From Candidatus Bathyarchaeota archaeon (GTDB lineage Archaea > Thermoproteota > Bathyarchaeia > Bathyarchaeales > Bathycorpusculaceae): 64,000 nt of DNA. A program made the translations under genes and the position numbers. Positions 37,852 to 48,798 of this stretch are shown piece after piece. Under the pieces are notes generated by a model that saw only the letters and a list, made by a program, of their open reading frames with translations, was not told where the DNA came from and made no database searches. The stretch is taken from NCBI GenBank assembly GCA_012515445.1, contig JAAYYI010000004.1, positions 1 to 64,000 of the forward strand, in the 5' to 3' direction. The stretch's first letter is position 1. Each line of letters starts with the position of its first letter.

Positions 37852-38922
37852 ATGGAATTGGCTGTAATTACTATTGAGGATTACGCCAAATACCCTTTTC
37901 TAAAACAGGCTTCTTCTAAAATCCAGAATCTAGATTTTACCATTCAAAGCATAGCCGAAGACCCATCTATCTTAAAACGGGCAGAAAAACGCATCGAAGC
38001 AGCAATACTTGACCTCACAACAGGCGAACCAGATAAAGACGAGCGCAACGAAATCACCGCATATGCAGCCTCACTAATAATCGCTATTGCCACCAAAAAA
38101 CCCTGGATAAAAAAACGCTACGCGCTCGCAGTAGCCAAAACAGCTTACTCAGACATGCTAAAATACAAAAACGCCAACGAGAAACAGGCAAAAACAAAAA
38201 TATACACAATCGCCCGCGACTTCGGCTGGAACATAATTGACGGCCAAAAAATCGCTGGACAAAGCGTCGGAAAAGACTTCGGCGTCCACTTCGCAAACTA
38301 CCTCAAAAACGCCGCCCACATGCATAAACCCGAATGGAAACTCGTCAACCAAATCATCAGCAACGGATACATCTACATAAACAAAGAAAAAGCCGCACGA
38401 CTTCTCCAAGAAGAAATCAAAAGCCGCGTAGAAAAGCGCCTCGATATTGACGAAATCAAAAACCTACCTGAAGACATCAACCTCATCACCAACAAACTAA
38501 ACGTGCTCGCGCAAGACATCATCGGACAAGAAACCGAGGAAATGCCAAAAGAAGTCACAATGACTGCGTTCCCACCCTGCATAAACGCCCTGATGATGGA
38601 AGCTAAACAGGCACATCACCTCTCACACATCGGAAGATTCACACTCACCAGCTTCCTGCTAAACATCGGCATGACCGCAGAAGCCGTAAACGAACTCTAT
38701 AAAACGTTTAGCGACTATAACGAACGCTTAACCCGATACCAAATCGAGCACATCGCAGGCGAGCGAGGCTCAGCCACCAAATACACGCCACCGCAATGCA
38801 GCATACTTCAAACACACGGCGTTTGCAGGAACCGCGATGAACTCTGCCGATACAGCTACCACCCGCTGAAATACTACAAGAAAAAGATAGAGAGCGCAAA
38901 ACCGAAAGCTAACTCACCATAA
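37852..38922 (+). CDS. priL: DNA primase large subunit
   Basis: C-terminal FeS-type region FPPCINALM..LSHIGRFTLTSFLLNIGM..YTPPQCSILQTHGVC. Confidence 0.92.
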   Translation: MELAVITIEDYAKYPFLKQASSKIQNLDFTIQSIAEDPSILKRAEKRIEAAILDLTTGEPDKDERNEITAYAASLIIAIATKKPWIKKRYALAVAKTAYSDMLKYKNANEKQAKTKIYTIARDFGWNIIDGQKIAGQSVGKDFGVHFANYLKNAAHMHKPEWKLVNQIISNGYIYINKEKAARLLQEEIKSRVEKRLDIDEIKNLPEDINLITNKLNVLAQDIIGQETEEMPKEVTMTAFPPCINALMMEAKQAHHLSHIGRFTLTSFLLNIGMTAEAVNELYKTFSDYNERLTRYQIEHIAGERGSATKYTPPQCSILQTHGVCRNRDELCRYSYHPLKYYKKKIESAKPKANSP

Positions 38923-38970
38923 AAAGTTTATTAACAAACTCACACTGCTATTGACAATTGATTATCACAT

Positions 38971-39711
38971 ATGGCCTACCAGATCACAGGAACTCCCCAG
39001 AACACCGAAATCGGGGTTATTCTCCCAACCTACGGCGAAGCAGAAAACATCGCTAACCTAATTGAGGACATAGAAAACCTCGGCTTAAACACCCAGATTC
39101 TAGTCATCGACGACTCAAGCCCAGACGGAACCGCAACCGTTGTTCAAGAAAAACAGAAGAAATACCCCAACCTCCTACTATACAGCAGACCAAAAAAAAC
39201 CGGGTTGGGCACAGCGATAACCGACGGATTTAAAATCTACCTCTCAGCCCAGAATCCGCCCAAATATGTATTCACAATGGATGCAGACTATTCACACAAC
39301 CCACAGGATATCCCAAAACTCCTCGCAGTAATGCATGAATCAGACTGCGCAATAGTCATCGGCAGCCGCTACAGCAAAGGCGGAAAAATCCAGGGTTGGC
39401 CGCTTACAAGAAAAATCATCAGCAAAACAGCAAACACCATTGCAAGAGCTCTTTTGGGATTGAAACTGCAGGATTGCACCGCAGGTTTCCGTTGTTACTC
39501 GACGACTTTTCTGCGTGAAGCTATAAGTAGTTTGCATAGTACGACTTATGAGATTCAGATTGAGACGGTTAGGCAGGCTTCGCTGCGGAATTTTGTGGTT
39601 AAGGAGACTCCTGTTTTGTTTGTGAATCGTAAGCAGGGGAAATCTAAGCTTGCTTGGGGAGAAATCAAAAGCTTTTTGACGTACACGATTCGGGCGGTTT
39701 GGCGTTCGTAG
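38971..39711 (+). CDS. polyprenol-phosphate mannosyltransferase (GT2)
   Basis: GVILPTYGEAENI, DDSSPDGT, MDADYSHNPQDIP. Confidence 0.93.
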   Translation: MAYQITGTPQNTEIGVILPTYGEAENIANLIEDIENLGLNTQILVIDDSSPDGTATVVQEKQKKYPNLLLYSRPKKTGLGTAITDGFKIYLSAQNPPKYVFTMDADYSHNPQDIPKLLAVMHESDCAIVIGSRYSKGGKIQGWPLTRKIISKTANTIARALLGLKLQDCTAGFRCYSTTFLREAISSLHSTTYEIQIETVRQASLRNFVVKETPVLFVNRKQGKSKLAWGEIKSFLTYTIRAVWRS

Positions 39712-39773
39712 CTTTATGACAAAGCTTTTTGTGTACAGTCAGGTTAACTCTTATTTGGAGTAGCGGCGATACG

Positions 39774-41576
39774 GTGAAGCTGGGCAGAACACGATTTTTC
39801 CTTTTAGTAGGCGCTTTGTTGATGGTGTTAAGTGTTGTTTTAGCGCTCTTTAGCATCTACGCCGACTTTACCGGTGAAGCCACCTCCAGAACCATAATTG
39901 ACACCACTTTTCGGTTGAGCCCAAATGAGGAGCGGCGTCAGGGTCTTGGGAACTTTCATGGGAACACCAGTTTAGGCAACGAGTCGTTAACTGTGCTGGT
40001 GGATGCTTCGGGTGATTTCGTCTGGAACTTTTCGGTTATCACTTATGGGCACAGCGTCTACAGCTATTTGGGTTCGGGGAATGTCTCTTACTCTTTTCAG
40101 AGCGGCGCAGACTACTATGAAGCGGTTTTTTGGGTTGACGGCTCCAATTCAGGTGAGTTGCGTTTTAGGGTGGTTGTGGATCAGGCTGAGTTCAGTTACC
40201 CTTATGTTTGGCTTTCTGAGATTGCGAAGCTGCTGTTTCTGGCGGCTGTTTCTGTGGTGCTGCTGGCTTTGCTGTACTGGGTTGTCTGTGAGAAGCCGCA
40301 TGTTTCGGACAAGTTGACTGTGACGGCGTTGGGTGATGGTGGTAGACGGCTTCTGCTTCTGCTGCTGGCTTTGTCGCTTGTGTTGTGGCTTGCCCTGTTA
40401 GCGTTTAATTCTAGTCCGCTGGCGACGTTTGATGACTGGTACACTGACCATGCGCGGCACACATACACTGCGAACCTGTTTTTGAAGGATGGTTTAGCTG
40501 TGTTTAGTGAGCCGATGGATGTGTTAGCTTCGGCGGATCGGTCGGCTTTTATGTTTGTTACTTGGCCTGAGATGCCGCATCTTTACCCTATTGGTAGTGT
40601 GCTGCTGTTTCTGCCGTTTAGCCTGCTGGTTGAAGCCGGCGTTGGGGCGGCTGTGGTGTTCAAGTTGGAGTTGGCGCTGTTTCTGGTGTTTAGCCACGTG
40701 TGCCTGTATTACTTTTTTATGCGTTATTTTAGTCAGCGACGTTTTCCGCTCTTTGAACTAAAAAGTGCGTCCGAGAATATTCGGCTATTGCGTGAGGGTA
40801 GCAGGCGTGAGCAGATGCCACTGTTGCGCGAGTACTTCGATTTTGCGCTACTGATGGTTGGCGTCTACATCATTTACATGTCGCTTGTGGTTTTCGCGGC
40901 GAACGGAATGTTTGACTCGGTGCCTTTCCTGTTTGGACTTTTGGCGGTGCTCGCTTTTTTGGGTGGACGCTATGACGTTTCGCTTTTACTGGTTGGGATT
41001 TCTGTGCTGTTTAAGTATCAGTCGGCGATTTTCCTATTTCCCATTGTCTTAATTGCTGGAGTGTTGTTGCTTCAGCAGAGAGGTGTTTTTGGTTTGCTGC
41101 GGAACAAATTTGTGGTTTCTGCGGTGGCGCTGGCGGCTCTGAGTGGGTTTACGGCGTATCTGAGTTTGCCGTATCTGCTGGGTACACGTGCCGAACTGAT
41201 AATGAACGGGGTAAACGCGTTTTCGCCTAACGCGCAGATCAACTGGTCTGTGCAGGCTGCTGCGGTGCTGTTAACGCTTGCGGGAACCCTGGTTTACGCC
41301 GCTTACATGCTAAACAAAAACAAGCTGATGTCGCTTTCCGCCGTTTTCCTGCTGCTGCCCTCGTTTATGCTGCCGTACTTCCAGAACTGGTATCTTCCTT
41401 ACCTGTTTGTGTATGTGTTGATTCCTCAGCGGAAGAACGAGTTGACGGCGACTTTGATCTGGCTGATCTTTATGGTTGTGGTGCTCTCGTATGGCGGAAG
41501 CGGCTTCAACCCAGCGCTGTTGACTTCGCACTTTGATAGCATGCTGAAAACAAGCTTCTTCGGCTTAGCTGAGTAG
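39774..41576 (+). CDS. polytopic membrane protein, possible GT87-like glycosyltransferase
   Basis: Multi-TM, GTG start, follows the GT2 gene. Confidence 0.7.
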   Translation: MKLGRTRFFLLVGALLMVLSVVLALFSIYADFTGEATSRTIIDTTFRLSPNEERRQGLGNFHGNTSLGNESLTVLVDASGDFVWNFSVITYGHSVYSYLGSGNVSYSFQSGADYYEAVFWVDGSNSGELRFRVVVDQAEFSYPYVWLSEIAKLLFLAAVSVVLLALLYWVVCEKPHVSDKLTVTALGDGGRRLLLLLLALSLVLWLALLAFNSSPLATFDDWYTDHARHTYTANLFLKDGLAVFSEPMDVLASADRSAFMFVTWPEMPHLYPIGSVLLFLPFSLLVEAGVGAAVVFKLELALFLVFSHVCLYYFFMRYFSQRRFPLFELKSASENIRLLREGSRREQMPLLREYFDFALLMVGVYIIYMSLVVFAANGMFDSVPFLFGLLAVLAFLGGRYDVSLLLVGISVLFKYQSAIFLFPIVLIAGVLLLQQRGVFGLLRNKFVVSAVALAALSGFTAYLSLPYLLGTRAELIMNGVNAFSPNAQINWSVQAAAVLLTLAGTLVYAAYMLNKNKLMSLSAVFLLLPSFMLPYFQNWYLPYLFVYVLIPQRKNELTATLIWLIFMVVVLSYGGSGFNPALLTSHFDSMLKTSFFGLAE

Positions 41577-42172
41577 CTTGGCAGAATTCTAACCCCCCTT
41601 ATTTATAGAGTCAACGTTTGCTCAATGAAGCGGCGCTGAGGTGTGCGTTAGCTGGATTGCGGTCATGGTGGCTATGCGGTTGCTGTGTTCTGTGCTGATT
41701 TTATCTGCAGCTGTTTTTAGGCGCTGGCTATGTTTGGTTGATGCTTCTGTATAAGGCGACCTTCTGTTGCTCTCAAGCTACCTCCCTCCCCTTATATAAA
41801 ACAGTGAAAGGCAGGTTCAACCCGTAATTGCGTAAAGCAATGATTGGCAATGAATAGCAAAATGCAGTCAGGCACTGGCATGGCTCATTCAACTCGATTC
41901 GTTTGAAAGTTGATTTTTATGAGATAAAAATGCATCTTAGCATTTTAGAATTTGCACATTTAAGGTATCCCAAACAACTTGACTTGCTATTAGATGACAA
42001 TGAACAGAATCTAAATCGGTTCTATACACAACGCTAATACACCTGAGGACTTAATCATACCATAAGAATAATCGATATCTTAATGCTGGATATACATTCA
42101 GTTGAAAGTGTTTTTAGCCTTATAAGTCATAAAGTATAAGAAGAAGTGTGTTTCCTTATTGGGAAGCTGGTA

Positions 42173-42457
42173 GTGAATAACGTGAACGTTCCTAAAGAAG
42201 TAAACACTTACTGTCCTAAATGTAAGCATCACACAGTCCACACTGTATCCCTCTACAAAGCTGGCAAACGCCGCGCACTCGCAGTCGGCGAACGCGCACA
42301 CGCACGCGAAAAAGAAGGCTACGGTGGACAAAAATATGCTCTACAGCACACCTTCGCAAAGACTACAAAGAAGCAGACTTTGCGCTTGAAATGCAAGACA
42401 TGTAGCTACATGTACCACAAAGACGGCATCCGCCTACGAAAGCTGGCGCTCGTCTAA
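42173..42457 (+). CDS. rpl44e: ribosomal protein L44e
   Basis: VPKEVNTYCPKCKHHTVHTVSLYKAGKRR..YGGQKYALQHTFAKTTKKQTLRLKCKTC. Confidence 0.95.
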   Translation: MNNVNVPKEVNTYCPKCKHHTVHTVSLYKAGKRRALAVGERAHAREKEGYGGQKYALQHTFAKTTKKQTLRLKCKTCSYMYHKDGIRLRKLALV

Positions 42458-42485
42458 ACCATTTAAATTAACAGGAGAAAAAACT

Positions 42486-42683
42486 ATGTCAGAATGGAAT
42501 AAACTCATCCCAAAACCACGCAGCGTCTTCCTACGCGTAAAATGCCAAAAATGCGGCAACGAGCAACTACTCTTCAGCAACAGCGTTAACAAAATCACCT
42601 GCAACGTCTGCGGCGAAACACTCGCAACACCAACAGGCGGAAGAGCAGAAATCAACGGCGAAGTCCAATCCGTATTAGAGTAA
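42486..42683 (+). CDS. rps27e: ribosomal protein S27e
   Basis: FLRVKCQKCGNEQLLFSNSVNKITCNVCGETLATPTGG. Confidence 0.95.
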   Translation: MSEWNKLIPKPRSVFLRVKCQKCGNEQLLFSNSVNKITCNVCGETLATPTGGRAEINGEVQSVLE

Positions 42684-42695
42684 ACGGAGCGCGAC

Positions 42696-43484
42696 TTGAT
42701 GGCTGAGCGTAAGCCGCAGTACCCCGAAACCGGCGACCTCGTCATCGCCACAATCGAAACCGTAACAGACTACGGCGCTTACGCTAAACTAGACGAATTC
42801 GACAAACGTGGATTACTCCACGTCTCGGAAATTTCTTCTTCATGGATCCGAAACATCCGCGATTTTGTACGCGAAAACCAGAAAGTAACCCTTAAAGTTC
42901 TAAGAGTTGACCGCGAAAAAGGTCACATAGACCTCTCCCTGCGCCGCGTAACCAAGCGTGAACGCATAGAGAAAGTCAAGAGCTGGAAGAAGGAACGCAA
43001 AGCCGACGCACTCATCCGCGGAGTCGCAGAAAAAACCGGCGTAACCTTGGAAGAAGTCATAGCTAAAACCATCCCAGCCATCACCCAGAAATACGATTTA
43101 TATGAAGCGTTTGAGAAAGCTGCAATCGAAGGCGCTGAAGTCCTAACCGACCTAGGCATAGACGCAGCCATCGCGGAGGCCTTCGCAACTGAGGCACAGG
43201 AACGCATCCACGTAAAACTAGTCAAAGTCCGCGGAGTACTAGAAATCAAAGCACCCTCAGAAAACGGCGTAAAAGTAATCAAAGAAGCATTTCACAAAGC
43301 TAAACCCGAAAAAGTAAAAGACGCAAAAATCACCTTCTACGTTGTCGCCGCACCCAAATACCAAATCGAGGTTCAGGCGGAGAACTATAAAAGGGCCGAA
43401 GACGTTATGCAGAAAACCGCTGACAACATCACCAGCTACGTCAATAAAGCCGGCGGAGAAGGCAGCTTCAGAAGGGAAAAATAA
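42696..43484 (+). CDS. translation initiation factor aIF2 alpha
   Basis: S1 domain YPETGDLVIATIETVTDYGAYAKLDEFDKRGLLHVSEISS; eIF2-alpha fold. Confidence 0.96.
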   Translation: MMAERKPQYPETGDLVIATIETVTDYGAYAKLDEFDKRGLLHVSEISSSWIRNIRDFVRENQKVTLKVLRVDREKGHIDLSLRRVTKRERIEKVKSWKKERKADALIRGVAEKTGVTLEEVIAKTIPAITQKYDLYEAFEKAAIEGAEVLTDLGIDAAIAEAFATEAQERIHVKLVKVRGVLEIKAPSENGVKVIKEAFHKAKPEKVKDAKITFYVVAAPKYQIEVQAENYKRAEDVMQKTADNITSYVNKAGGEGSFRREK

Positions 43485-43664
43485 TTGGTTTGGCAACTTC
43501 GTAAATGCACTAAATGCAGCCGCTACACGCTGCACACAGATAAATGCCCCGTATGCGGCGGAGCAGTAAAGCTTCCTCATCCAGCAAAGTTTTCGCCAGA
43601 TGACAAATACCTAAAGTACCGCATGGCCGCAAAGATGGCTCAAACCCAAGAACAGGAGCAATAA
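43485..43664 (+). CDS. nop10: Nop10 H/ACA RNP component
   Basis: TTG-start 59-aa ORF LVWQLRKCTKCSRYTLHTDKCPVCGGAVKLPHPAKFSPDDKYLKYR; absent from the ORF track. Confidence 0.95.
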   Translation: MVWQLRKCTKCSRYTLHTDKCPVCGGAVKLPHPAKFSPDDKYLKYRMAAKMAQTQEQEQ

Positions 43665-43668
43665 GAGA

Positions 43669-44439
43669 TTGAAGGAAACATACATTAAAGAATTCACAGA
43701 AATCACACCTAACAACCCGGTTCTCATCGAAGGCCTCCCCGGCTTGGGCCTCGTAGGCAAAATCGCGCTGCGCTACCTCATAAAGCAGCTTAAACCCAAA
43801 AAATTCGCTTACCTATACAGCCCGCACTTCCCATACTTCGTACTCGTCAACAAAAAAGGCAACGTACGACTACTCAGAGGCGCCTTTTACTACTACCAGA
43901 ACCCCAAAGGCTCAGATATCATCCTATTCACAGGCGACTCACAATCGCAGACGATTGAGGGACAATACGAAATCGCCGACCGCATGCTAGACTTCTCAGA
44001 GAAACACGGCGTCAAAACCATCGCAACCATCGGCGGCTACCGCATGGAACCCAAAGAGAAACCCAAAGTCTACATAGCAGCCACCGACCAAACTATCCTC
44101 CACAAAGCACTCGAAGCAGGCGCAACACTCTCAACATCAGGCAGCCCAATCGTCGGCACAGCCGGACTCATCCTCGGACTCAGCAAATTCAAGAACATCG
44201 AAGCCATCTGCCTACTCGGCGAAACACGCGGCTACCTCCCAGACCCCCAAGCAGCCAAATCCGTGCTTGAAGTCCTAAGCGGCACATTCAACTTCGAACT
44301 CGACCTAAAAGGCCTCGACGAAGAAATCCAGAAAGCCGAAACCATGGTATCCAAGCTACAGGCCATCGAGCAGAAACGCGTCCTGCAAGCTGAAGAGACC
44401 CGAAAGCAAGAGGATAAGAAGACAACCTACATATCCTAA
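43669..44439 (+). CDS. PAC2 family proteasome assembly chaperone-like protein
   Basis: LIEGLPGLGLVGKIALRYLI.. Confidence 0.9.
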   Translation: MKETYIKEFTEITPNNPVLIEGLPGLGLVGKIALRYLIKQLKPKKFAYLYSPHFPYFVLVNKKGNVRLLRGAFYYYQNPKGSDIILFTGDSQSQTIEGQYEIADRMLDFSEKHGVKTIATIGGYRMEPKEKPKVYIAATDQTILHKALEAGATLSTSGSPIVGTAGLILGLSKFKNIEAICLLGETRGYLPDPQAAKSVLEVLSGTFNFELDLKGLDEEIQKAETMVSKLQAIEQKRVLQAEETRKQEDKKTTYIS

Positions 44440-45557
44440 ACAAAGCTTTCTTTTATTACCGCCACAGTCCTCTGCGCTGCTGAGCCATCCCCGAAGGGCG
44501 ACTCAGCCGGCAACACTTTCTCTGCATTCAAAGCTTCATTCATAGCCGACAGTATCCACCTCGAATCCGTACCCACCACTGTGGCGAAACCCGCTTCAAC
44601 CGCTTCCTGCCGCTCAGTAGACAGCCTTATCACTAGCACCCGCTTGCGAATAGCTGGCGCAGTCGCCTCCTCCTGAACCCCGCCCGAATCCGTAATAATC
44701 AGCTTACAGTTGCGCATAAGCACAAGAAAGTCAAGGTAACCCGTGGGCGGCAAAACATGCACATTCTTCATACCCTCAACCTTGCCAATCAACCCATTCT
44801 CCGCTAGCCTCCTGAGTGTGCGTGGATGCATTGGGTAAACAAGCGGCAGCGGCGAGCGCTCAAAAACCTCAAGGAACGAGCCCAGCACAGTGGGGTCGTC
44901 CACGTTCTCTGCCCGATGCGCCGTCACCAACGCGTATTCCTCAAAAGGCACCTGCTCCATGACACGCGATGACCTCTCCGCAATCGGCAAATGCTCCTTT
45001 ACAGCGTCAATCGAGGTGTTACCCGTCAAAAACACTTTCCCCCACACATTCTCAGCCTTCAAGTTAACCACCGCATGCTGTGTCGGGGCAAACAGGAACT
45101 GCGATATGTGATCGGTTAAGCGCCTGTTATGCTCCTCAGGCATACGTAGATCATAGCTGCGCAGCCCCGCCTCCACGTGGCCGAGCGGCACAACACGCTT
45201 ATTAGCCGCCAAAGCAGCCGACAAAACCGAATTCGTATCACCCTCAACCAGCACAACGGATGGCTCAACTTTGCCGAGTAACTCATCCATCTTCATCATG
45301 ATCTCAGCCGTCTGCGCACCCGACGACGTGGACTCAATCTTGAGCCAGTAACCGGGCTTTGCAAGCTCAAGGTTCTCGATGAACTGCTGTGCCATGTTAT
45401 AGTCATAGTGCTGGCCACAGTGCACAAAAATGTAGGGCAACCCTTCGGCTTTTAGCGCGCGGATGATGGGTGCCATCTTGATGATCTCCGGCCGAGTTCC
45501 AGTAATCACCAAAACCGGTTTCTGCTTACCATTCACGGGTTTCCTGCTTGCCAACAT
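44436..45557 (-). CDS. wecB: UDP-N-acetylglucosamine 2-epimerase
   Basis: VITGTRPEIIKMAPI, GHVEAGLRSYD, TDSGGVQEEA. Confidence 0.94.
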   Translation of the reverse strand: MLASRKPVNGKQKPVLVITGTRPEIIKMAPIIRALKAEGLPYIFVHCGQHYDYNMAQQFIENLELAKPGYWLKIESTSSGAQTAEIMMKMDELLGKVEPSVVLVEGDTNSVLSAALAANKRVVPLGHVEAGLRSYDLRMPEEHNRRLTDHISQFLFAPTQHAVVNLKAENVWGKVFLTGNTSIDAVKEHLPIAERSSRVMEQVPFEEYALVTAHRAENVDDPTVLGSFLEVFERSPLPLVYPMHPRTLRRLAENGLIGKVEGMKNVHVLPPTGYLDFLVLMRNCKLIITDSGGVQEEATAPAIRKRVLVIRLSTERQEAVEAGFATVVGTDSRWILSAMNEALNAEKVLPAESPFGDGSAAQRTVAVIKESFV

Positions 45558-45692
45558 CCCAACCGCCCCAATGATGCTGGGTCAGCGTATTTAGTTTTAA
45601 GCTTTTGCTAAAAACAAGCAATAAAGAATCGATTGAATGAAATAGGACTTGCAAATGATAATATTGCAACTGTTGGCTCAAGGTGTATCTGC

Positions 45693-47723
45693 TTAGGTCT
45701 TCTTCAAGCAGCCCTCACGAGGCTCATAAACCGTTCCCTCACGCAGCAACTGGCTAAGCATACGCTCAATCTCGCCCTTGGCAATCTTATGCTTAGTCTC
45801 CAACTCGTTAACCAAAGCGTCACGTTCAACCATACCTGTAACCTTCTCCATCTCAACAATCGTCGAAATAACGATTCCTAAGCGGTCGCGGATGCTCTTG
45901 GGCCTGCCAGTCATGATTAAGTCAATGTCCACTTTGTAGCTGGACATATCAATGCCCACTTCTTCGAGTGAGCGTTTCATAATCGCGATAGCTGCTTCTG
46001 CATCCTCAGGCGTAACAGTTGGACGCAGTGCGACTTTTGCTCTGGCTTCGGCTACTCGGACAAGCGATTCAAGCTGACGGGCCGTGATTGCGACGGGTGA
46101 GCCTTCGGTTTCGCTTGCGCTACGCATAGCCAAATAGAAGTCACTAAGCCGCTTCAACGCATCCTCGCTCAACTCCGGCTTTATGTTCTTGGCGTAGCTG
46201 ACGTATTTGCGGAGTAATTCAGCGTTAATCTGGGCTTCAACTGGAGTTCTGCCGAAACGGTGCATCTCCAAAATGTGCCGAGACATCTTACCATCGGACT
46301 CCTTGTTAGGTATGTCACGCAGCACAAATATGAGGTCGAAACGCGACAGGATAGTGACTGGCAGTGAAATGTTCTCGGCAACCGTACGGTTCGGCTCATA
46401 CCTGCCTAATGAGGGGTTGGCTGCCGCGAGCACGGCTGTTCGCGCGTTAAGGGTAGCGACGATGCCTCCTTTAGCAACTGAAACGGTGTGCTGCTCCATG
46501 GCTTCGTGGATGGCAACGCGGTCTTCGGGGCGCATTTTGTCCATTTCGTCGATGCATGCAATACCCTTATCGGCCAAGACGAGTGCGCCTGCTTCAAGAC
46601 TCATGCTTCCGCCTTTTTCGCGGACGACTGCTGCTGTTAAACCCGCCGCGGTGGTACCTCTACCTGAAGTATAGAGCCCTCTGGGTGCTAAACGTGAGAT
46701 GTACTGAAGCAACTGTGACTTGGCGGTACCGGGGTCACCGATAATAAGCGCGTTAATTTCGCCTCTGATGTTGACGTCTGGCAGTTGCCGTGATACTCCG
46801 CCGAAGAGCAGGTACATGACTGCCTCTTTGAGGTGCTCGTTACCGAAGATAGAGGGTGCAATAGAAGTCATAATTTTCCTATGCACTTGAGGGTCTTTTG
46901 ATAACTCGACGATTTCGGCTTCTTCTTCAGGAGTCGGCGGAGAACTTTCAGGTTCCTTACCGAGAACTTCAACAGAATTAGCATCAAGTTGAAGAATAAA
47001 CGTGCGAAGCTTTCCCATACCCTGAAGCGAAGGCGCGAACGCACGGACGATGCCAACGATTGAAACGTGATCTCCGGGACGGGCTAAGTCAACTATTTCG
47101 TCGCCGATCAACTTCACCGCGAGCACACGGGGAAGCTGTCCAGGCGGCAAATCCTCAGGTTTTTCCTGTAACCTGAGGTCCTGTGAGTCGATGAACTGTG
47201 AATCTTCCTGTGTAAACTCGAATGGTCCGTCTCTGCCGCAGTCTGGTGCCATACAAATTGAGGGTGCCTTAAGAAACTGCCCGTTCTGGTCAAGATAATT
47301 CATGGTTCCACAACGTTTGCATTTAAACGCGGCAATCTGCACCATCGGACGTACTGGCGTGGCGCGGACAATGATGCCTTCAACCATCACCATCTTGCTC
47401 ATGTTCTTTGAGCCGAGCTTACGAAGCTGCTCTTTAGCAAGAAGTTTAACGACGCGGACAATAATCTTCTCTATTTTCTCAGCGTACTCAGCGTCTTCGA
47501 TCCGTAGCTGCTCATAGGCGCCTTTGCTGGCGTGCTGCAGGTACTCCTCGGGCTTCGCTAAAACTAGTTCTGATAGTGTCTGGTCAAAGCCGTAGAGTTC
47601 CTCAAACTCGATTGTTAACGAGTTCTTGCCGCTGATCGCTAGCTGCGCGATGCGTTGTCTGTATTTTTCTTTCTTGAAGAATTCTTGGAAGCGCTGAGTC
47701 GGGTCTATAGCCTCAAGAGTCAC
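45693..47723 (-). CDS. mcm: replicative helicase MCM
   Basis: GDPGTAKSQLLQYISRLAPRG, IDEMDKM, LSRFDLIF. Confidence 0.97.
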   Translation of the reverse strand: MTLEAIDPTQRFQEFFKKEKYRQRIAQLAISGKNSLTIEFEELYGFDQTLSELVLAKPEEYLQHASKGAYEQLRIEDAEYAEKIEKIIVRVVKLLAKEQLRKLGSKNMSKMVMVEGIIVRATPVRPMVQIAAFKCKRCGTMNYLDQNGQFLKAPSICMAPDCGRDGPFEFTQEDSQFIDSQDLRLQEKPEDLPPGQLPRVLAVKLIGDEIVDLARPGDHVSIVGIVRAFAPSLQGMGKLRTFILQLDANSVEVLGKEPESSPPTPEEEAEIVELSKDPQVHRKIMTSIAPSIFGNEHLKEAVMYLLFGGVSRQLPDVNIRGEINALIIGDPGTAKSQLLQYISRLAPRGLYTSGRGTTAAGLTAAVVREKGGSMSLEAGALVLADKGIACIDEMDKMRPEDRVAIHEAMEQHTVSVAKGGIVATLNARTAVLAAANPSLGRYEPNRTVAENISLPVTILSRFDLIFVLRDIPNKESDGKMSRHILEMHRFGRTPVEAQINAELLRKYVSYAKNIKPELSEDALKRLSDFYLAMRSASETEGSPVAITARQLESLVRVAEARAKVALRPTVTPEDAEAAIAIMKRSLEEVGIDMSSYKVDIDLIMTGRPKSIRDRLGIVISTIVEMEKVTGMVERDALVNELETKHKIAKGEIERMLSQLLREGTVYEPREGCLKKT

Positions 47724-48288
47724 GTTTGTCCGCTCCGTTCTGCTCTAAAATCTTAGCCTTCCATTCCGTGATTATTCTACAAATCTGATCGTAAACGATT
47801 CTTTCTTCAGCCGTTAAGTTCTTAGTAACTTGATCGCTCAGTGCTGGGGTAGCAGCTAAAGATACTATTTTTCTTAGCCGTGAATTTACAATGTCGCGTG
47901 AGAGCTGCTTTGTTCGGTCGTATTCCTGGAATTTCTCTGATTGCTGAGTCTGGGTTGCCTGATCCTTTAACTCCACTAAATACCTGCGAAGCTTGGGGTA
48001 GAAGTCGCTTGGTATGTCAGTGATTTGGTCAGGTGCCTTTTTGCCTTCCTTAAAGTTGATGCGGTAAATTTTTGTGTTATCTAAGAGGTCGTCTTCGCGG
48101 AAGTGAACCATTGCGGTTGCTGCGAGTTCCTTTGCTACCCAAAGATAAACCTCGTATTCGTTGCCTTCGTCGAATGGTCCAACAGTTAATCCCGCCAACT
48201 TTATTTCGGGGCAGTTTCGGTTAGCGACAATCTTTACCATAGAATTCTCATAACAGAAGTCTAAAGTACAGATTTTTTTTGCTGTCAT
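47713..48288 (-). CDS. GINS subunit
   Basis: GINS-like sequence (VGPFDEGNEYEVYLWVAKEL), overlaps the mcm start. Confidence 0.8.
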   Translation of the reverse strand: MTAKKICTLDFCYENSMVKIVANRNCPEIKLAGLTVGPFDEGNEYEVYLWVAKELAATAMVHFREDDLLDNTKIYRINFKEGKKAPDQITDIPSDFYPKLRRYLVELKDQATQTQQSEKFQEYDRTKQLSRDIVNSRLRKIVSLAATPALSDQVTKNLTAEERIVYDQICRIITEWKAKILEQNGADKRDS

Positions 48289-48573
48289 CGCTAATTCCCT
48301 TCTCTACTTGCCCACTGTGGGATTCACAGATATGGTGTCGGTGATGTAAAAAGGCTTTGCTAGCGAAAGTCTGCTAAAAGAGATGTAGAACTCGAAGATT
48401 CTTATGTGGTAAATAGCTACCTTTTCATATTTTACGGTATTTTTAAAAAATATCTAACGCGTTAACTCTCAATACCTCGAGTATCTATATGGCGGACTCC
48501 TCATCAGCCTTTAAGGCGAACAATAACTGGTTATGCGGAAATATCAAGAAACTTAAGGACCCTGCTGCCTGCT

Positions 48574-48798
48574 TCAGGCTGTTATTTCTAGTTGCGTTTC
48601 GCCTGTTTTAGCCTTAACGATGGCAGCGAAAATGTCCCCCATAAACTTGCTAGCGTTTAAGATTTCAATTTCAGCTGGTTTCCCTTTTTCGTCAAAGTTA
48701 ACTATGACTGCGCCATGATCCTCTGCATACGCTATCTGCTTCTTGCTAAAAAGTATACTGAGCGTATCGCTTACACCGTCATAAGTTACTTTACTCAT
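48574..48798 (-). CDS. DUF2283 family protein (possible antitoxin)
   Basis: VTYDGVSDTLSILFSKKQIAYAEDHGAVIVNFDEKGKPAEIEILNAS. Confidence 0.85.
   Translation of the reverse strand: MSKVTYDGVSDTLSILFSKKQIAYAEDHGAVIVNFDEKGKPAEIEILNASKFMGDIFAAIVKAKTGETQLEITA

Noticed and set aside
41926-41945. AAAATGC-ATCTTA-GCATTTT hairpin in the 600-bp gap before L44e
   Set aside because: Single AT-rich hairpin without supporting context.
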